Positions 1 to 7,769 of a DNA stretch of 40,929 bases are shown here, piece after piece. The notes beneath the pieces were generated by a model. It was not told the DNA's origin and made no database searches. It saw only the letters and a program-made list of their open reading frames with translations. This DNA is from Candidatus Melainabacteria bacterium (GTDB lineage Bacteria; Cyanobacteriota; Vampirovibrionia; 2-02-FULL-35-15). Where the stretch lies: NCBI GenBank assembly GCA_023250205.1, contig JAHFBE010000012.1:1-40929 (forward strand), in the 5' to 3' direction. The position numbers and the translations under genes are program-made. The stretch's first letter is position 1, and every line of letters starts with the position of its first letter.

Positions 1-1650
1 CAGTTAATTAAAGGCAAACAAACGGGCGGATTAATTGCATTAAGCGCTACAAAAACAGGAAAATATTTAGAAGGTAATTCTAATTTATCTTTTGGAGCAT
101 CTACTAACAAAGATTCTGGAAAGCAAGTTCAAGGTCCAGGAGGTGATGTTTTAGTCAGACTTAAACCAAAAGACTGGGTAAGTATTTTTTCTAAGGGAGC
201 ATATTATTCACCTGGATATTATGCATTATCAGGAAACCCTTATTACCATGATAGAAACGAAGCAACTTTTGGAATAAACTTTGCTCCTCCTCGATCAAAC
301 CTTGGCATTAGCAAATCAATTGGGCAATATAATCTTGAAGCAAAAAAACCAAATAATTACAGTGTTACAAATGTATTTGCCTCAGCTACACCAATAAAAA
401 ATGGTCCAACCATATTAACAACATATTCACAGAACGAATCAAAGATTTCTCCCACAAGGGGAATTGATAATATTTTATTCCCAATCAATATGACAAATAT
501 TTCAACTGTAGATTTAGATTCATTAATTGAAAGAAGAACTAATTCATTTTTTAGAACCAGCATTATGAAAAACTGGAGAACTGTAAATTTTTCATCCAGT
601 GTAAATTATTTTACTTTTGCAAATGATAAACCCCTCCAATTAAATATCTTGGGCGGAAAAACCGTAACAAAGTTTCTTACCTATGATCTAAATGTAAACA
701 AATCAATTAACAGATACCTTGGGCTACAAACCTATCTGCAAGGTAGCAAATTATATAAACAGGCAAGATTTGGATTGAATGTCGGACCTTTATTAAATGA
801 TAGACTGAATTTCTTAATTCAAACCGGGGCCCTTTTGCCAACCAATGAAGCTCCTAGTTCAATTTATTCTTTAAACTTAAATTATCAAATAAACAAAAAA
901 ACACAACTTAGTTTTCAATATGATAAAACCAAATTTCTTACTTCTCTTGCCGGTATTTATCAATATAACCTCAGAGGTAAAAATGCAGGTGGGTTGCCAG
1001 AAATTGGAGAAGCACAAACCATTGGGAGTATAAAAGGAAGAGTTCTTGTCCTTGAAGAAACTCCTAGAAGCCAAGCTGATAAAAGTAAAATTATTCTTCC
1101 AGGTACAACAAGAGAAAGAGGGATTGAAAGTGTAAGAATCAATCTTGGGAATTATGTAATTAACACGGATAAAAGCGGTGTATTTGAATTTCCAAGCTTA
1201 ACTCCAGGAATACACAGAGTTAGAATTGAATATTCTGATTTACCATCTTATTTAACTTCAATTACACCTGAATCAGTAGACATAAAGGTTGAAGCAGGGA
1301 AAGAAACAAATTTCGATTTTGTCCTTGCCTACTTTGGTTCACTAAGTGGAAGTCTTCATTTAGCCAATGAACCAACAATGAAATTAGAAGAAGAACCTGA
1401 GCTTCAGGACATCAGAGTTTATTTAGAAGGAACCGATTTTGAAACTCTAACAAATCCAGACGGTTCATTTGTACTAGGCGATGTAAAACCAGGGAAATAT
1501 AAATTAAAAGTTGACCCTGAGTTCTTGCCAACAGAGTTGGAATTAGATGATAAAGAAGTTCAAATAGAGGTTCATGGTAAGGAAAAAATAGATAATTTAA
1601 CCCTTCCAATAAAATACAAAACAAGACCTGAAGAATTAAAGATATTTTAG
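1..1650 (+). CDS. Usher-like outer-membrane barrel protein with C-terminal regulatory-like sandwiches (5' end cut)
   Basis: The reading frame is open from base 1 to the TAG at 1648-1650, so the N-terminus lies outside the window; an internal ATG at 490 is not the real start. Bases 1 to about 1000 encode short alternating polar/aromatic segments separated by Gly/Asn/Pro turns, as in a beta-barrel (for example NLSFGAS, DVLVRLKP, ATFGINFAP, SLNLNYQINKKTQLSFQYD). Two repeats of a CarboxypepD_reg/Cna-B-like sandwich follow: about 1021-1320 (GSIKGRVLV ... TDKSGVFEFPSLTPG) and about 1336-1620 (GSLSGSLHL ... NPDGSFVLGDVKPGKYKL). Four secreted subunit-like genes and a PapD-like chaperone follow on the same strand. 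By analogy with chaperone-usher systems this would be the outer-membrane secretion pore, with the sandwiches in the place of usher C-terminal domains. I see no direct family signature, so usher is inference from architecture and context. A different surface barrel is the main alternative. Confidence 0.6.
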   Translation, partial: QLIKGKQTGGLIALSATKTGKYLEGNSNLSFGASTNKDSGKQVQGPGGDVLVRLKPKDWVSIFSKGAYYSPGYYALSGNPYYHDRNEATFGINFAPPRSNLGISKSIGQYNLEAKKPNNYSVTNVFASATPIKNGPTILTTYSQNESKISPTRGIDNILFPINMTNISTVDLDSLIERRTNSFFRTSIMKNWRTVNFSSSVNYFTFANDKPLQLNILGGKTVTKFLTYDLNVNKSINRYLGLQTYLQGSKLYKQARFGLNVGPLLNDRLNFLIQTGALLPTNEAPSSIYSLNLNYQINKKTQLSFQYDKTKFLTSLAGIYQYNLRGKNAGGLPEIGEAQTIGSIKGRVLVLEETPRSQADKSKIILPGTTRERGIESVRINLGNYVINTDKSGVFEFPSLTPGIHRVRIEYSDLPSYLTSITPESVDIKVEAGKETNFDFVLAYFGSLSGSLHLANEPTMKLEEEPELQDIRVYLEGTDFETLTNPDGSFVLGDVKPGKYKLKVDPEFLPTELELDDKEVQIEVHGKEKIDNLTLPIKYKTRPEELKIF

Positions 1651-1871
1651 TTTTTTATATACACATAGTACCTATGTTCTAATTTTTGTTGAGTAGATAC
1701 TAAGTACCGATAGTAATTGTAGGTAACTAAAAACGGTTGTTGAAAATAAAAAGGTCATGATTTGGGAGATAACTTTTTCTTATGGCTAGGAAAAAATTTA
1801 CTTTCATGTTTATAAGTCAGATCAGATTCTTTTTATTTAAATAGCTATCAGGTTACCGAAAGGAAAAAACT

Positions 1872-2474
1872 ATGAAAAATGAAATTCGTAACTTGTTATT
1901 GGTAGTGCTCTTACTCTCTGGATACTTAATGAATACACCTGAGGCAAAGGCTGCAGCTGCTTCAGTCCCTGTGTCAATTGCAGTTAACGGCTCACTAGTC
2001 GTTTCTGATGGTGACAATGACACCATGGCTGGAGAAGACCCAACGAAGAATGTTAGTTTGACTGTCACTCCTGATCTTGGTCAAACAATACAAACTGGAA
2101 CTGCAAACTTCAGAATTAGATCAAACCGATCTACCTGGAGGCTAACTGCTCAGAGAACTGCTTCAGACGCTGGAGGTACTGGCATTGCAGATACTGATGT
2201 ATTGGTTGATGTTGCAAAATCAGCCGGTTCTAATGCAAATGCAAGTGCTGGTTCAATTGTAGCTCCATTTACCGCACAAACTAACTTGTCAAGTATTACT
2301 ACTGCTTCTGCTGTTGATGTTATTAATGGTACTGCTAAAACATCATCTGTAAGAGACAATAGTAATGCAAACAATTACTTCCAGGTAAACACTACATACA
2401 GCATACAACCTGACTTCTTCTATACACCAGGAACATATAGTTCTACAATCACTTATAGTCTGGTTTCTCCATAG
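1872..2474 (+). CDS. Secreted fibre-subunit-like protein, paralogue 1
   Basis: This 200-residue protein has a signal peptide (hydrophobic LLLVVLLLSGYL, likely cleavage near EAKA/A). The mature N-terminus SVPVSIAVNGSLVVSD could serve as a donated strand. A beta-rich body follows with motifs shared by all four paralogues: a basic strand ending in WRLTAQR, then APF, SSI, KTS, YFQV and PDFFYTPG, and a C-terminal beta strand ending SLVSP. There is no cysteine in the mature part. A good Shine-Dalgarno AAAGGA (1859-1864) sits 7 nt before the ATG, stronger than for its sisters, which hints at the most translated subunit. The role as pilin-like or coat subunit is inferred from secretion, size, paralogy and its place between a barrel gene and a chaperone gene. 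The WxL near the middle and a Y-x-L end also recall Firmicute WxL-domain proteins, so that fold is an alternative. Confidence 0.75.
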   Translation: MKNEIRNLLLVVLLLSGYLMNTPEAKAAAASVPVSIAVNGSLVVSDGDNDTMAGEDPTKNVSLTVTPDLGQTIQTGTANFRIRSNRSTWRLTAQRTASDAGGTGIADTDVLVDVAKSAGSNANASAGSIVAPFTAQTNLSSITTASAVDVINGTAKTSSVRDNSNANNYFQVNTTYSIQPDFFYTPGTYSSTITYSLVSP

Positions 2475-2481
2475 AAGAACT

Positions 2482-2579
2482 AAAACACGAAGCACGAAGC
2501 ATGAGGCATGATGTATGAAAAGCATCCTGTTTCGTGCTTCATGTTTCATGCTTCTTACCTCATGCTTTGTCCTCTTCCT
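2482..2579. repeat. Heptad-type dispersed repeat, copy A
   Basis: The repeat begins 8 nt after the stop of the first subunit gene. It is built of drifting 7-nt units such as GAAGCAC and GAAGCAT on the left and their complements (GTGCTTC, ATGCTTC) on the right, so the RNA could fold into a long imperfect hairpin. Bases 2504-2554 are identical to 4081-4131. It leaves no plausible gene; the minus-strand ORF across it is translated repeat. Confidence 0.85.
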
Positions 2580-2647
2580 GACATTTGTACTAGTCATTTT
2601 TTAGAACAAAGTTCCCAGATAATTATTTAAATAATTGTGGAAAGTAA

Positions 2648-2678
2648 CATATGGTACTAGCCCTAGAAAAACCATATG
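2648..2678 (+). promoter_or_regulatory. Hairpin covering the start codon of subunit gene 2
   Basis: CATATGGT (2648-2655) is perfectly complementary to ACCATATG (2671-2678), with a 15-nt loop. The right arm contains the ATG at 2676, and there is no recognisable Shine-Dalgarno in front of it. Such a fold could limit translation of this subunit. Function is inference. Confidence 0.4.
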
Positions 2679-3275
2679 CAAATAAAGCTTTTTATACATA
2701 TAGCCCTAATCATATTGCTTTTAATAGCTGAACCACTAAAATCATTTTCACAATCGGCCACTGTTCCAATAAATATAAACGTAAATGGTACTCTCACAAT
2801 ATCTGACGCTTTAAATGATGCAAGTTCAGGTAAAAATCCAACACTTAATGTAAACCTTTCTATTACACCCGATCTAGGAGCTGCGGCAGCCAGTGGACAA
2901 GCCAACTTCAGGATAAGAACAAATAGATCAACATGGAAGCTTACTGCCCAAAGAACTGCAGAAACAGATACAGGACCCACAAACATTCAGGCAAGTGATA
3001 TAAGCTTGTTAGTTACTACTTTTGCAGGATCAAATGGGAATGCAATGGCAGGAACACTCGTAGCTCCTTTTAATACAAGTACTCAATTAAGTAGCATTTC
3101 TACAACTGCTCCAGTAGATGTAGTAACCGGCACTTCAAAAACATCTATAGCAAGAGATAGTACAAACGGTAATAATTACTTTCAAGTAAACACTTTATAT
3201 AGCATTCTTCCAGACTTTTTCTTTCAACCAGGAACCTGGGCTACAACCATTACATACAATCTGGTTAGCCCTTAA
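2676..3275 (+). CDS. Secreted fibre-subunit-like protein, paralogue 2
   Basis: This 199-residue protein has a signal peptide (IHIALIILLLIAEPL, cleavage near SFSQS/ATV). It is the clearest sister of the first subunit: N-terminal strand ATVPININVNGTLTISD, central basic strand ending STWKLTAQR, then LVAPF, SSIST, GTSKTS, NNYFQVN, PDFFFQPG and the terminal YNLVSP. No cysteine is present in the mature part. The alternating hydrophobic N-terminal strand with a Pro before it and a Gly inside resembles donor-strand segments of chaperone-usher subunits; that is inference. The start at 2676 is chosen because it begins the signal peptide directly. It has no Shine-Dalgarno and lies in a hairpin. Confidence 0.75.
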   Translation: MQIKLFIHIALIILLLIAEPLKSFSQSATVPININVNGTLTISDALNDASSGKNPTLNVNLSITPDLGAAAASGQANFRIRTNRSTWKLTAQRTAETDTGPTNIQASDISLLVTTFAGSNGNAMAGTLVAPFNTSTQLSSISTTAPVDVVTGTSKTSIARDSTNGNNYFQVNTLYSILPDFFFQPGTWATTITYNLVSP

Positions 3276-3382
3276 AACTTTTTACAATATAGGTGCTTTC
3301 CTTAGACTTTCTAAATTTCATATAATTTTTAACCAAAAAATAATTATTTTATTAATAAATAGTCGATGATAGTATCTATGGA

Positions 3383-3414
3383 CTAGACTAAAGTATCTAA
3401 TACTTAAGTCCTAG
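3383..3414 (+). promoter_or_regulatory. Imperfect hairpin upstream of subunit gene 3
   Basis: The arms CTAGACTAAAGTAT (3383-3396) and ATACTTAAGTCCTAG (3400-3414) are nearly complementary around a CTA loop, ending 29 nt before the next start codon. It could be an attenuator, an operator or a processing site between subunit genes. No T-run follows, so a classical terminator is unlikely. Confidence 0.35.
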
Positions 3415-3443
3415 TTTCCTAGCCAAAAATCATCTCCTATTTC

Positions 3444-4058
3444 ATGATTAGAAAAAAACACACAACAAGTTTTCTGTTTGTTCTCATAGTTTCTTGTTGT
3501 GTATTTTTTTTATCTTCTAATCTTACTGCAATTTCAAATCAGGCTACTGTACCTTTAAATATTACTGTTCAAGGAAAGTTAATTATTACAGATGCAGAAA
3601 ATGATACTAATGCAGGAGATAATCCAACATTAAATGTAAATTTAAAGCTAGTTCCTGACTTAGTTAATTCAACTGTTTCAGGATCATCTTCAATTAGAAT
3701 TAGAACAAATTTAAATTCCTGGAAGCTAACTGCTCAAAGAAGTAATTTATCAGGTTCTGAAGTTAACATAGATCCACAAGATGTTTCTCTTAGTTTTACG
3801 ACACAAGTCGGTTCCAAAGGAAATCCAAATGCTGCAAAGCTTTTATCTCCATTTAATAAAATTACTGACTTAAGCCAAATATCAACAAATAATCCAACCG
3901 ACATCCTTGCCGGTCAAAGTAAAACATCACTTGATAGAGATCCTAAAAACAAAGACAATTGGTTTCAATTAACTTCAAATTACAGTGTCTCACCAGATTT
4001 CTTCTATGAAATCGGTGAATGGAATACAAGTGTCAGCTATAGTTTAGTTAGTCCATAA
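3444..4058 (+). CDS. Secreted fibre-subunit-like protein, paralogue 3
   Basis: This 204-residue protein has a basic N-terminus (IRKKH) and a hydrophobic stretch (FLFVLIVSCCVFFLSS), and the mature chain probably begins near NQATVPLNITVQGKLIITD. It keeps every family motif: RIRTNLNSWKLTAQR, LLSPF, QIST, GQSKTS, NWFQLTS, PDFFYEIG and a terminal SYSLVSP. The two Cys are in the signal peptide only. The body is more lysine- and asparagine-rich than its two upstream sisters. No Shine-Dalgarno is visible. It is followed 7 nt after its stop by the second copy of the heptad-type repeat, the same arrangement as after the first subunit gene, which suggests gene and repeat were duplicated together or that the repeat has a role at these gene ends. 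Confidence 0.75.
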   Translation: MIRKKHTTSFLFVLIVSCCVFFLSSNLTAISNQATVPLNITVQGKLIITDAENDTNAGDNPTLNVNLKLVPDLVNSTVSGSSSIRIRTNLNSWKLTAQRSNLSGSEVNIDPQDVSLSFTTQVGSKGNPNAAKLLSPFNKITDLSQISTNNPTDILAGQSKTSLDRDPKNKDNWFQLTSNYSVSPDFFYEIGEWNTSVSYSLVSP

Positions 4059-4065
4059 AAGAACC

Positions 4066-4148
4066 GAAACACGAAGCAAGAGGCATGATGTATGAAAAGC
4101 ATCCTGTTTCGTGCTTCATGTTTCATGCTTCGTACTTCATGCTTCTTT
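4066..4148. repeat. Heptad-type dispersed repeat, copy B
   Basis: This copy fills nearly all of the gap between subunit genes 3 and 4. It shares a 51-nt identical core (4081-4131) and the left flank AACACGAAGC with copy A, and has the same inverted-repeat layout. The next start codon is only 16 nt beyond it. Confidence 0.85.
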
Positions 4149-4164
4149 CCCTTATAATTAAACT

Positions 4165-4710
4165 ATGATCATTAAGAATCTTTTATTTCTATTTCTTTTA
4201 GTAGCAATCATCTCTAATAAAGCATTGGCCTGCTTATCAATCACAGATGACTTTAACAATCCAAATCCTGTTATAAATGCAAATTTCAGATTTGAACCAG
4301 ACATCAGCCCATTTACAGACTGCTGGACTGGGACAATCAAAGTCCGAAGTAGTCAAAACGGCTGGAGACTAATAGCTACCAGAACAGGACCAACTGCATC
4401 AAATGCAGAAGGAGATCCATCAGACAATGTTATGGCTAGTGATATAACTCTTGATTTTTCTGTGCAGAATTTCGGAATGGCAGATTCAAACGGTGCAATT
4501 TTAGTTTCACCATTTTCTTCACAAACAAATTTATCTTCAATTCAATATGGAACCTTTGTAATATCAGGAGTAAGTAAAACCAGCAATAGCTGCTCTTCTT
4601 CCAATCCAAATTATTACAAAGTAACAAAAAGATTGTGTTTATTTCGCGACTTTGTCTTTAATCCCGGTTCATATGAAGGTCAAGTTTCTTATATACTCAT
4701 CAATCCATAA
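4165..4710 (+). CDS. Divergent cysteine-containing subunit-like protein (paralogue 4)
   Basis: This 181-residue secreted protein has a signal peptide (IIKNLLFLFLLVAIIS, AxA site at ALA/C). It is clearly related to the three upstream subunits: strand ending GWRLIATR, LVSPF, TNLSSI, SGVSKTS, NYYKV, FVFNPGSY and terminal SYILINP. It differs in two ways. It lacks the N-terminal strand (the VPINI.VNG segment) and starts directly at the SITDD region, and it has four cysteines in the mature chain (ACLS, TDCW, NSCS, RLCL), enough for two disulfides. In donor-strand systems a subunit without an N-terminal extension can only sit at the tip, so a tip or cap role is a reasonable inference. The AxA site argues for normal signal peptidase rather than lipoprotein processing, although a Cys follows it. 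Confidence 0.7.
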   Translation: MIIKNLLFLFLLVAIISNKALACLSITDDFNNPNPVINANFRFEPDISPFTDCWTGTIKVRSSQNGWRLIATRTGPTASNAEGDPSDNVMASDITLDFSVQNFGMADSNGAILVSPFSSQTNLSSIQYGTFVISGVSKTSNSCSSSNPNYYKVTKRLCLFRDFVFNPGSYEGQVSYILINP

Positions 4711-4795
4711 ACTAATGTAGCTATAGTAAAAATTCCTATAATCACTTCCATTAGTCGGGGTATATTAAAGTACTGAAACTTTAAATTATCACTCT

Positions 4796-5809
4796 ATGAA
4801 AAAACTTATCTTAATTAGCCTTATATTTCTTATCAATGCCATTTGTTTTTGTGACTCAGCAATGGCCTGGACAGTTTCGCCTGTAAGATTTGAAATAAAA
4901 GGACAAAAAGGAAAAGAATACACTTTAACTTTTGCTGTTTTAAATGAAAGTCAACTTTATCAAAAAAGATTTGAGATCTTTACTGATGACTGGATTATAA
5001 ATAAAGACAATGAGTTCCTTAGGAAAGCCTTTACAAAAGGAGTAGAAAACAAATACTCATCGACCTCTTGGGTAAAAGTTACACCTACACAATTTGTTGT
5101 ACCTCCGGGGGAAACAAAAAAAATAAGATTTACAGTTACTGTACCAAATGATGTACCTGTTGATGGTGATTACACTGCCGGAATTTTTGTTGGAGAAAAA
5201 AATATCGAGAAGCCTCCAAAAGGAGAAAAGGTTGTTCATATAAAACAAGATACTTTTATTGGGGTTATAGTTTATGTTCAACTTGGTCAGGAAAAACGTT
5301 CTGTTACATTGAAAAATCTTGATATCCAATCCATGCCTATCTCAAAGGAATTAAATAGAATAAGGATTTTACCGACATATGAAAATCAGGGAAATATTCG
5401 TGCAAGAGGACAAATACAAGTAAAGATTGAACCTTTGAATCCTGTTGAAGTAAAAGAAACAAAAGCAGAAATTGAAAATAAAGATAAATCAAATCTTAAA
5501 AACACAAAGATAAATTCTGCCGATCCACAACCTGAAAAAGAAGGTAAAACAAACGAACTGAATGCTGGTGAAGTAGTAATTCTAAGAGAATCAGAAGTTA
5601 CATACCCTATTGATTTGCCTCTATCTTTCCCATCAAATAGCGAATTAAAAATAACAGTAAAAACTGATTTCGGTGATTATGCTCCAGTCCTTGTAGGAAC
5701 AAAAAAATATAAAGTCCCTTTAGGAAAAGAACAACCGAAGAAAGAAACTGATAACAAAATAAACAAAGAAAATCAAAAAGAACAAAAAACAGAAACAAAA
5801 AAGCAGTAG
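4796..5809 (+). CDS. PapD-like periplasmic chaperone-type protein
   Basis: This 337-residue protein has a signal peptide (LILISLIFLINAICF ... AMA/W). The first domain (about 25-175) reads like a fimbrial chaperone Ig domain: TVSPVRFEIKGQKG, a strand TLTFAVLNES, then the typical FVVPPGETKKIRFTVTVP and DGDYTAGIFVGE. The second domain (about 180-310) has RILPTYENQGNIRARG and LPLSFPSNSELKITV, interrupted by a charged Lys/Glu-rich loop. The last 30 residues are Lys/Glu/Asn-rich and probably disordered. By family knowledge such chaperones hold secreted subunits by beta-strand complementation in the periplasm and deliver them to an outer-membrane pore. Its place 85 nt after the fourth subunit gene supports this. 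The resemblance is to the archaic/alternative branch or to DUF916-like partners of WxL proteins, not to classical PapD, whose usual basic cleft I could not place with certainty. Confidence 0.65.
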   Translation: MKKLILISLIFLINAICFCDSAMAWTVSPVRFEIKGQKGKEYTLTFAVLNESQLYQKRFEIFTDDWIINKDNEFLRKAFTKGVENKYSSTSWVKVTPTQFVVPPGETKKIRFTVTVPNDVPVDGDYTAGIFVGEKNIEKPPKGEKVVHIKQDTFIGVIVYVQLGQEKRSVTLKNLDIQSMPISKELNRIRILPTYENQGNIRARGQIQVKIEPLNPVEVKETKAEIENKDKSNLKNTKINSADPQPEKEGKTNELNAGEVVILRESEVTYPIDLPLSFPSNSELKITVKTDFGDYAPVLVGTKKYKVPLGKEQPKKETDNKINKENQKEQKTETKKQ

Positions 5810-5819
5810 ATCAATAAGA

Positions 5820-5837
5820 GGCGCGATTAATCGCGCC
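5820..5837. terminator. Perfect GC-rich palindrome between convergent genes
   Basis: GGCGCGATTAATCGCGCC is a perfect 18-nt palindrome located 11 nt after the chaperone stop and 15 nt beyond the stop of the minus-strand Nudix gene. In this AT-rich DNA it stands out. It lacks a T-run, so it may be a REP-like element or mRNA-end stabiliser rather than a simple terminator. Confidence 0.5.
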
Positions 5838-5851
5838 GCAACATGGACAGG

Positions 5852-6334
5852 TTACACCCAGAGATTTCCAAGATATTCTAATTTGCTAAAGCCTTCTCTA
5901 TATGCTTTTAAAATTTTATCTGCAACGGGTGGATAAAGCGTAATTTTTTCTAATTCTTCTATTGGTTTATACGCTACATCAGCTAACATTGGTTCATTTC
6001 CAAGTCTTAATTCCCCACCTAGAACCTCACCAGTAGCATAAATATTTATAATATGTCTGCTTCTATCAGGCGCAATTGCTTCAGATAGAAATACAACTTT
6101 TTCAAATTTGATATCCAAATTTGTTTCTTCTTTTAATTCTCTTACTCCACACTGAGCAAAGGATTCTCCATACTCAATCCTTCCCCCCGGTAAAACCCAA
6201 TAATAACGATTTGCTTTTCTATGCTGTACAAGTAGTATTTCTTTTTTTTCATTAACAATGATAACTGAAACCCTGAAATTAGGTCTCTGAGGGAAATTTC
6301 TTCTAGTCCTAGTATTAGGATTTGATATGCTCAT
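5852..6334 (-). CDS. Nudix hydrolase
   Basis: This 160-residue protein contains a complete Nudix box: a Gly of GGRIEYGE, five residues, Glu, seven residues, then RELKEETNL (about residues 52-75). The Glu residues of REL.EE bind the metal that helps hydrolyse nucleoside diphosphates linked to another moiety. The preceding RKANRYYWVLPGG is the usual beta-strand entry to the box. The first 20 residues are Arg/Asn/Pro-rich and not part of the fold. Substrate cannot be read from the sequence. It stands alone between the convergent chaperone gene and the divergent nuoH. Confidence 0.85.
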   Translation of the reverse strand: MSISNPNTRTRRNFPQRPNFRVSVIIVNEKKEILLVQHRKANRYYWVLPGGRIEYGESFAQCGVRELKEETNLDIKFEKVVFLSEAIAPDRSRHIINIYATGEVLGGELRLGNEPMLADVAYKPIEELEKITLYPPVADKILKAYREGFSKLEYLGNLWV

Positions 6335-6437
6335 TTATTATTTTGATTTTTATTAATTCAGTGTCAATTGACTTAAACTGTATATATTGTACACGATTAA
6401 ACACTAATTGAAACTAATAAGATAAGATTTTATTGCT

Positions 6438-7769
6438 ATGGCGGTATCTTTCTTAAACCTACTGGATAAATATAGGCCTCATAAGATTTACAGACCTTCT
6501 CCGTTACTTGGCATATTTCAATTCTTTGTTTTAGCTTTTTTTTGGTTCTCAATTATTTACGGAGCGACCGTAACTGCAACTATATTATTTGCTAAATTTA
6601 TTCCAGAAATCTTATATGACTTAAAACTATTTGCAATTGGAGATATCATTTATTATCTTGCTCCTTTAATTGCAGTTATGGTACTTATACCTGCTAATGC
6701 TACTTTCTTAGTATTAAATGAAAGAAAGATATTAGCATTACTTACAGTTAGAAGTGGTCCTAACAGAGTAGGGCCAAATGGTTTTCTACAAACTGCTGCT
6801 GATGCAATCAAACTATTGTTTAAAGAGGATGTTACACCTAAAGGAGCTGATAAATTACTTTTCACTTTGGCTCCGGTTATATTTTTTGCCCCCAGTGTAA
6901 TAGCATTTATTCCAATATTAGCTGTTGCCACAGGGAATACAGGACCTTTTATTTCCTGTGATTTATCAATAGGAGTACTTTTCATCTTAGCTATTTCATC
7001 AATTCCTGTTTTAGGTTTGGTACTTGGGGGATGGGCTAGTAATAATAAATACTCTCTAATAGGTGGGTTGCGAAGCGCAGCACAATCAATAAGCTATGAA
7101 ATTCCTATGGTTCTAACTGTAATCAGCATGATAATTCTTACTGGTTCAATTAATTTAAATGAAATTGCACATGATCAAGCAGGTGGAATCTTAAACTGGA
7201 ATATATTTGCTTTTGGAAATATGAATTTGCTCTTAAATTTATTTCCACTGGGGAAGAATTCTATTATTGGTGTTTATGGACTTGTCCTTCTTTTTATTTG
7301 CTTTGTTTTATTTTTTATGTATCTACTCTCTGCATGTGCTGAAGTGAATAGAATTCCTTTTGACTTACCCGAAGCTGAGAGTGAACTGGTCTCTGGATAC
7401 AATACTGAATTTACTGGAATGAAGTTTGCTCTTTTCTTTTTAGCTGAATATACAGCACTATTTATAATCTGTTGTTTAGCTTCAATTTTGTTTCTTGGCG
7501 GAGGACACTTACCAGTTTCAATTGGTACAGAAAGTAAGTTAGTTGAAACTCTCGCCAATACAAAACTAGGAGACTTAAGCTGGTTTTTACCATCAACGGT
7601 ACTTATGTTAAAAGCATATGTATTAATTTTCGCCTCTGTTTGGGTAAGAGCTACTTTACCAAGATTACGCTATGATCAATTAATGACTTTTAGCTGGAAA
7701 TTTTTAATTCCTCTTTCATTAATAAACATCTTTGTAGTAGCAGTCCTAGTGAGCATTAAACCATGGTAA
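6438..7769 (+). CDS. nuoH: NADH-quinone oxidoreductase subunit H (complex I)
   Basis: This 443-residue membrane subunit of complex I forms part of the quinone chamber at the junction of the peripheral and membrane arms. Diagnostic motifs are NERKILALLTVRSGPNRVG, TAADAIKLLFKED, SYEIPMVL, the loop CAEVNRIPFDLPEAESELV with GYNTEFTGMKFALFFLAEY, and near the end RATLPRLRYDQLM. It is longer than the usual 330-370 residues because about 70 extra residues precede the first conserved helix, including an added hydrophobic stretch (FQFFVLAFFWFSIIYG). The start at 6438 has no strong Shine-Dalgarno, so part of the extension could be an annotation effect, but no in-frame ATG lies between the extension and the second helix at a better place. 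Its stop overlaps the next gene's start by 7 nt. It leads the H-I-J-K block, the ndhA-I-G-E order of cyanobacteria. Confidence 0.95.
   Translation: MAVSFLNLLDKYRPHKIYRPSPLLGIFQFFVLAFFWFSIIYGATVTATILFAKFIPEILYDLKLFAIGDIIYYLAPLIAVMVLIPANATFLVLNERKILALLTVRSGPNRVGPNGFLQTAADAIKLLFKEDVTPKGADKLLFTLAPVIFFAPSVIAFIPILAVATGNTGPFISCDLSIGVLFILAISSIPVLGLVLGGWASNNKYSLIGGLRSAAQSISYEIPMVLTVISMIILTGSINLNEIAHDQAGGILNWNIFAFGNMNLLLNLFPLGKNSIIGVYGLVLLFICFVLFFMYLLSACAEVNRIPFDLPEAESELVSGYNTEFTGMKFALFFLAEYTALFIICCLASILFLGGGHLPVSIGTESKLVETLANTKLGDLSWFLPSTVLMLKAYVLIFASVWVRATLPRLRYDQLMTFSWKFLIPLSLINIFVVAVLVSIKPW

Noticed and set aside
2343-2597. Minus-strand ORF of 84 aa
   Set aside because: It is translated heptad-type repeat plus the antisense of a subunit gene; no start signal and no protein-like composition.
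4711-4795. tRNA-like look of the gap before the chaperone gene
   Set aside because: No cloverleaf stems or T-loop sequence can be formed.
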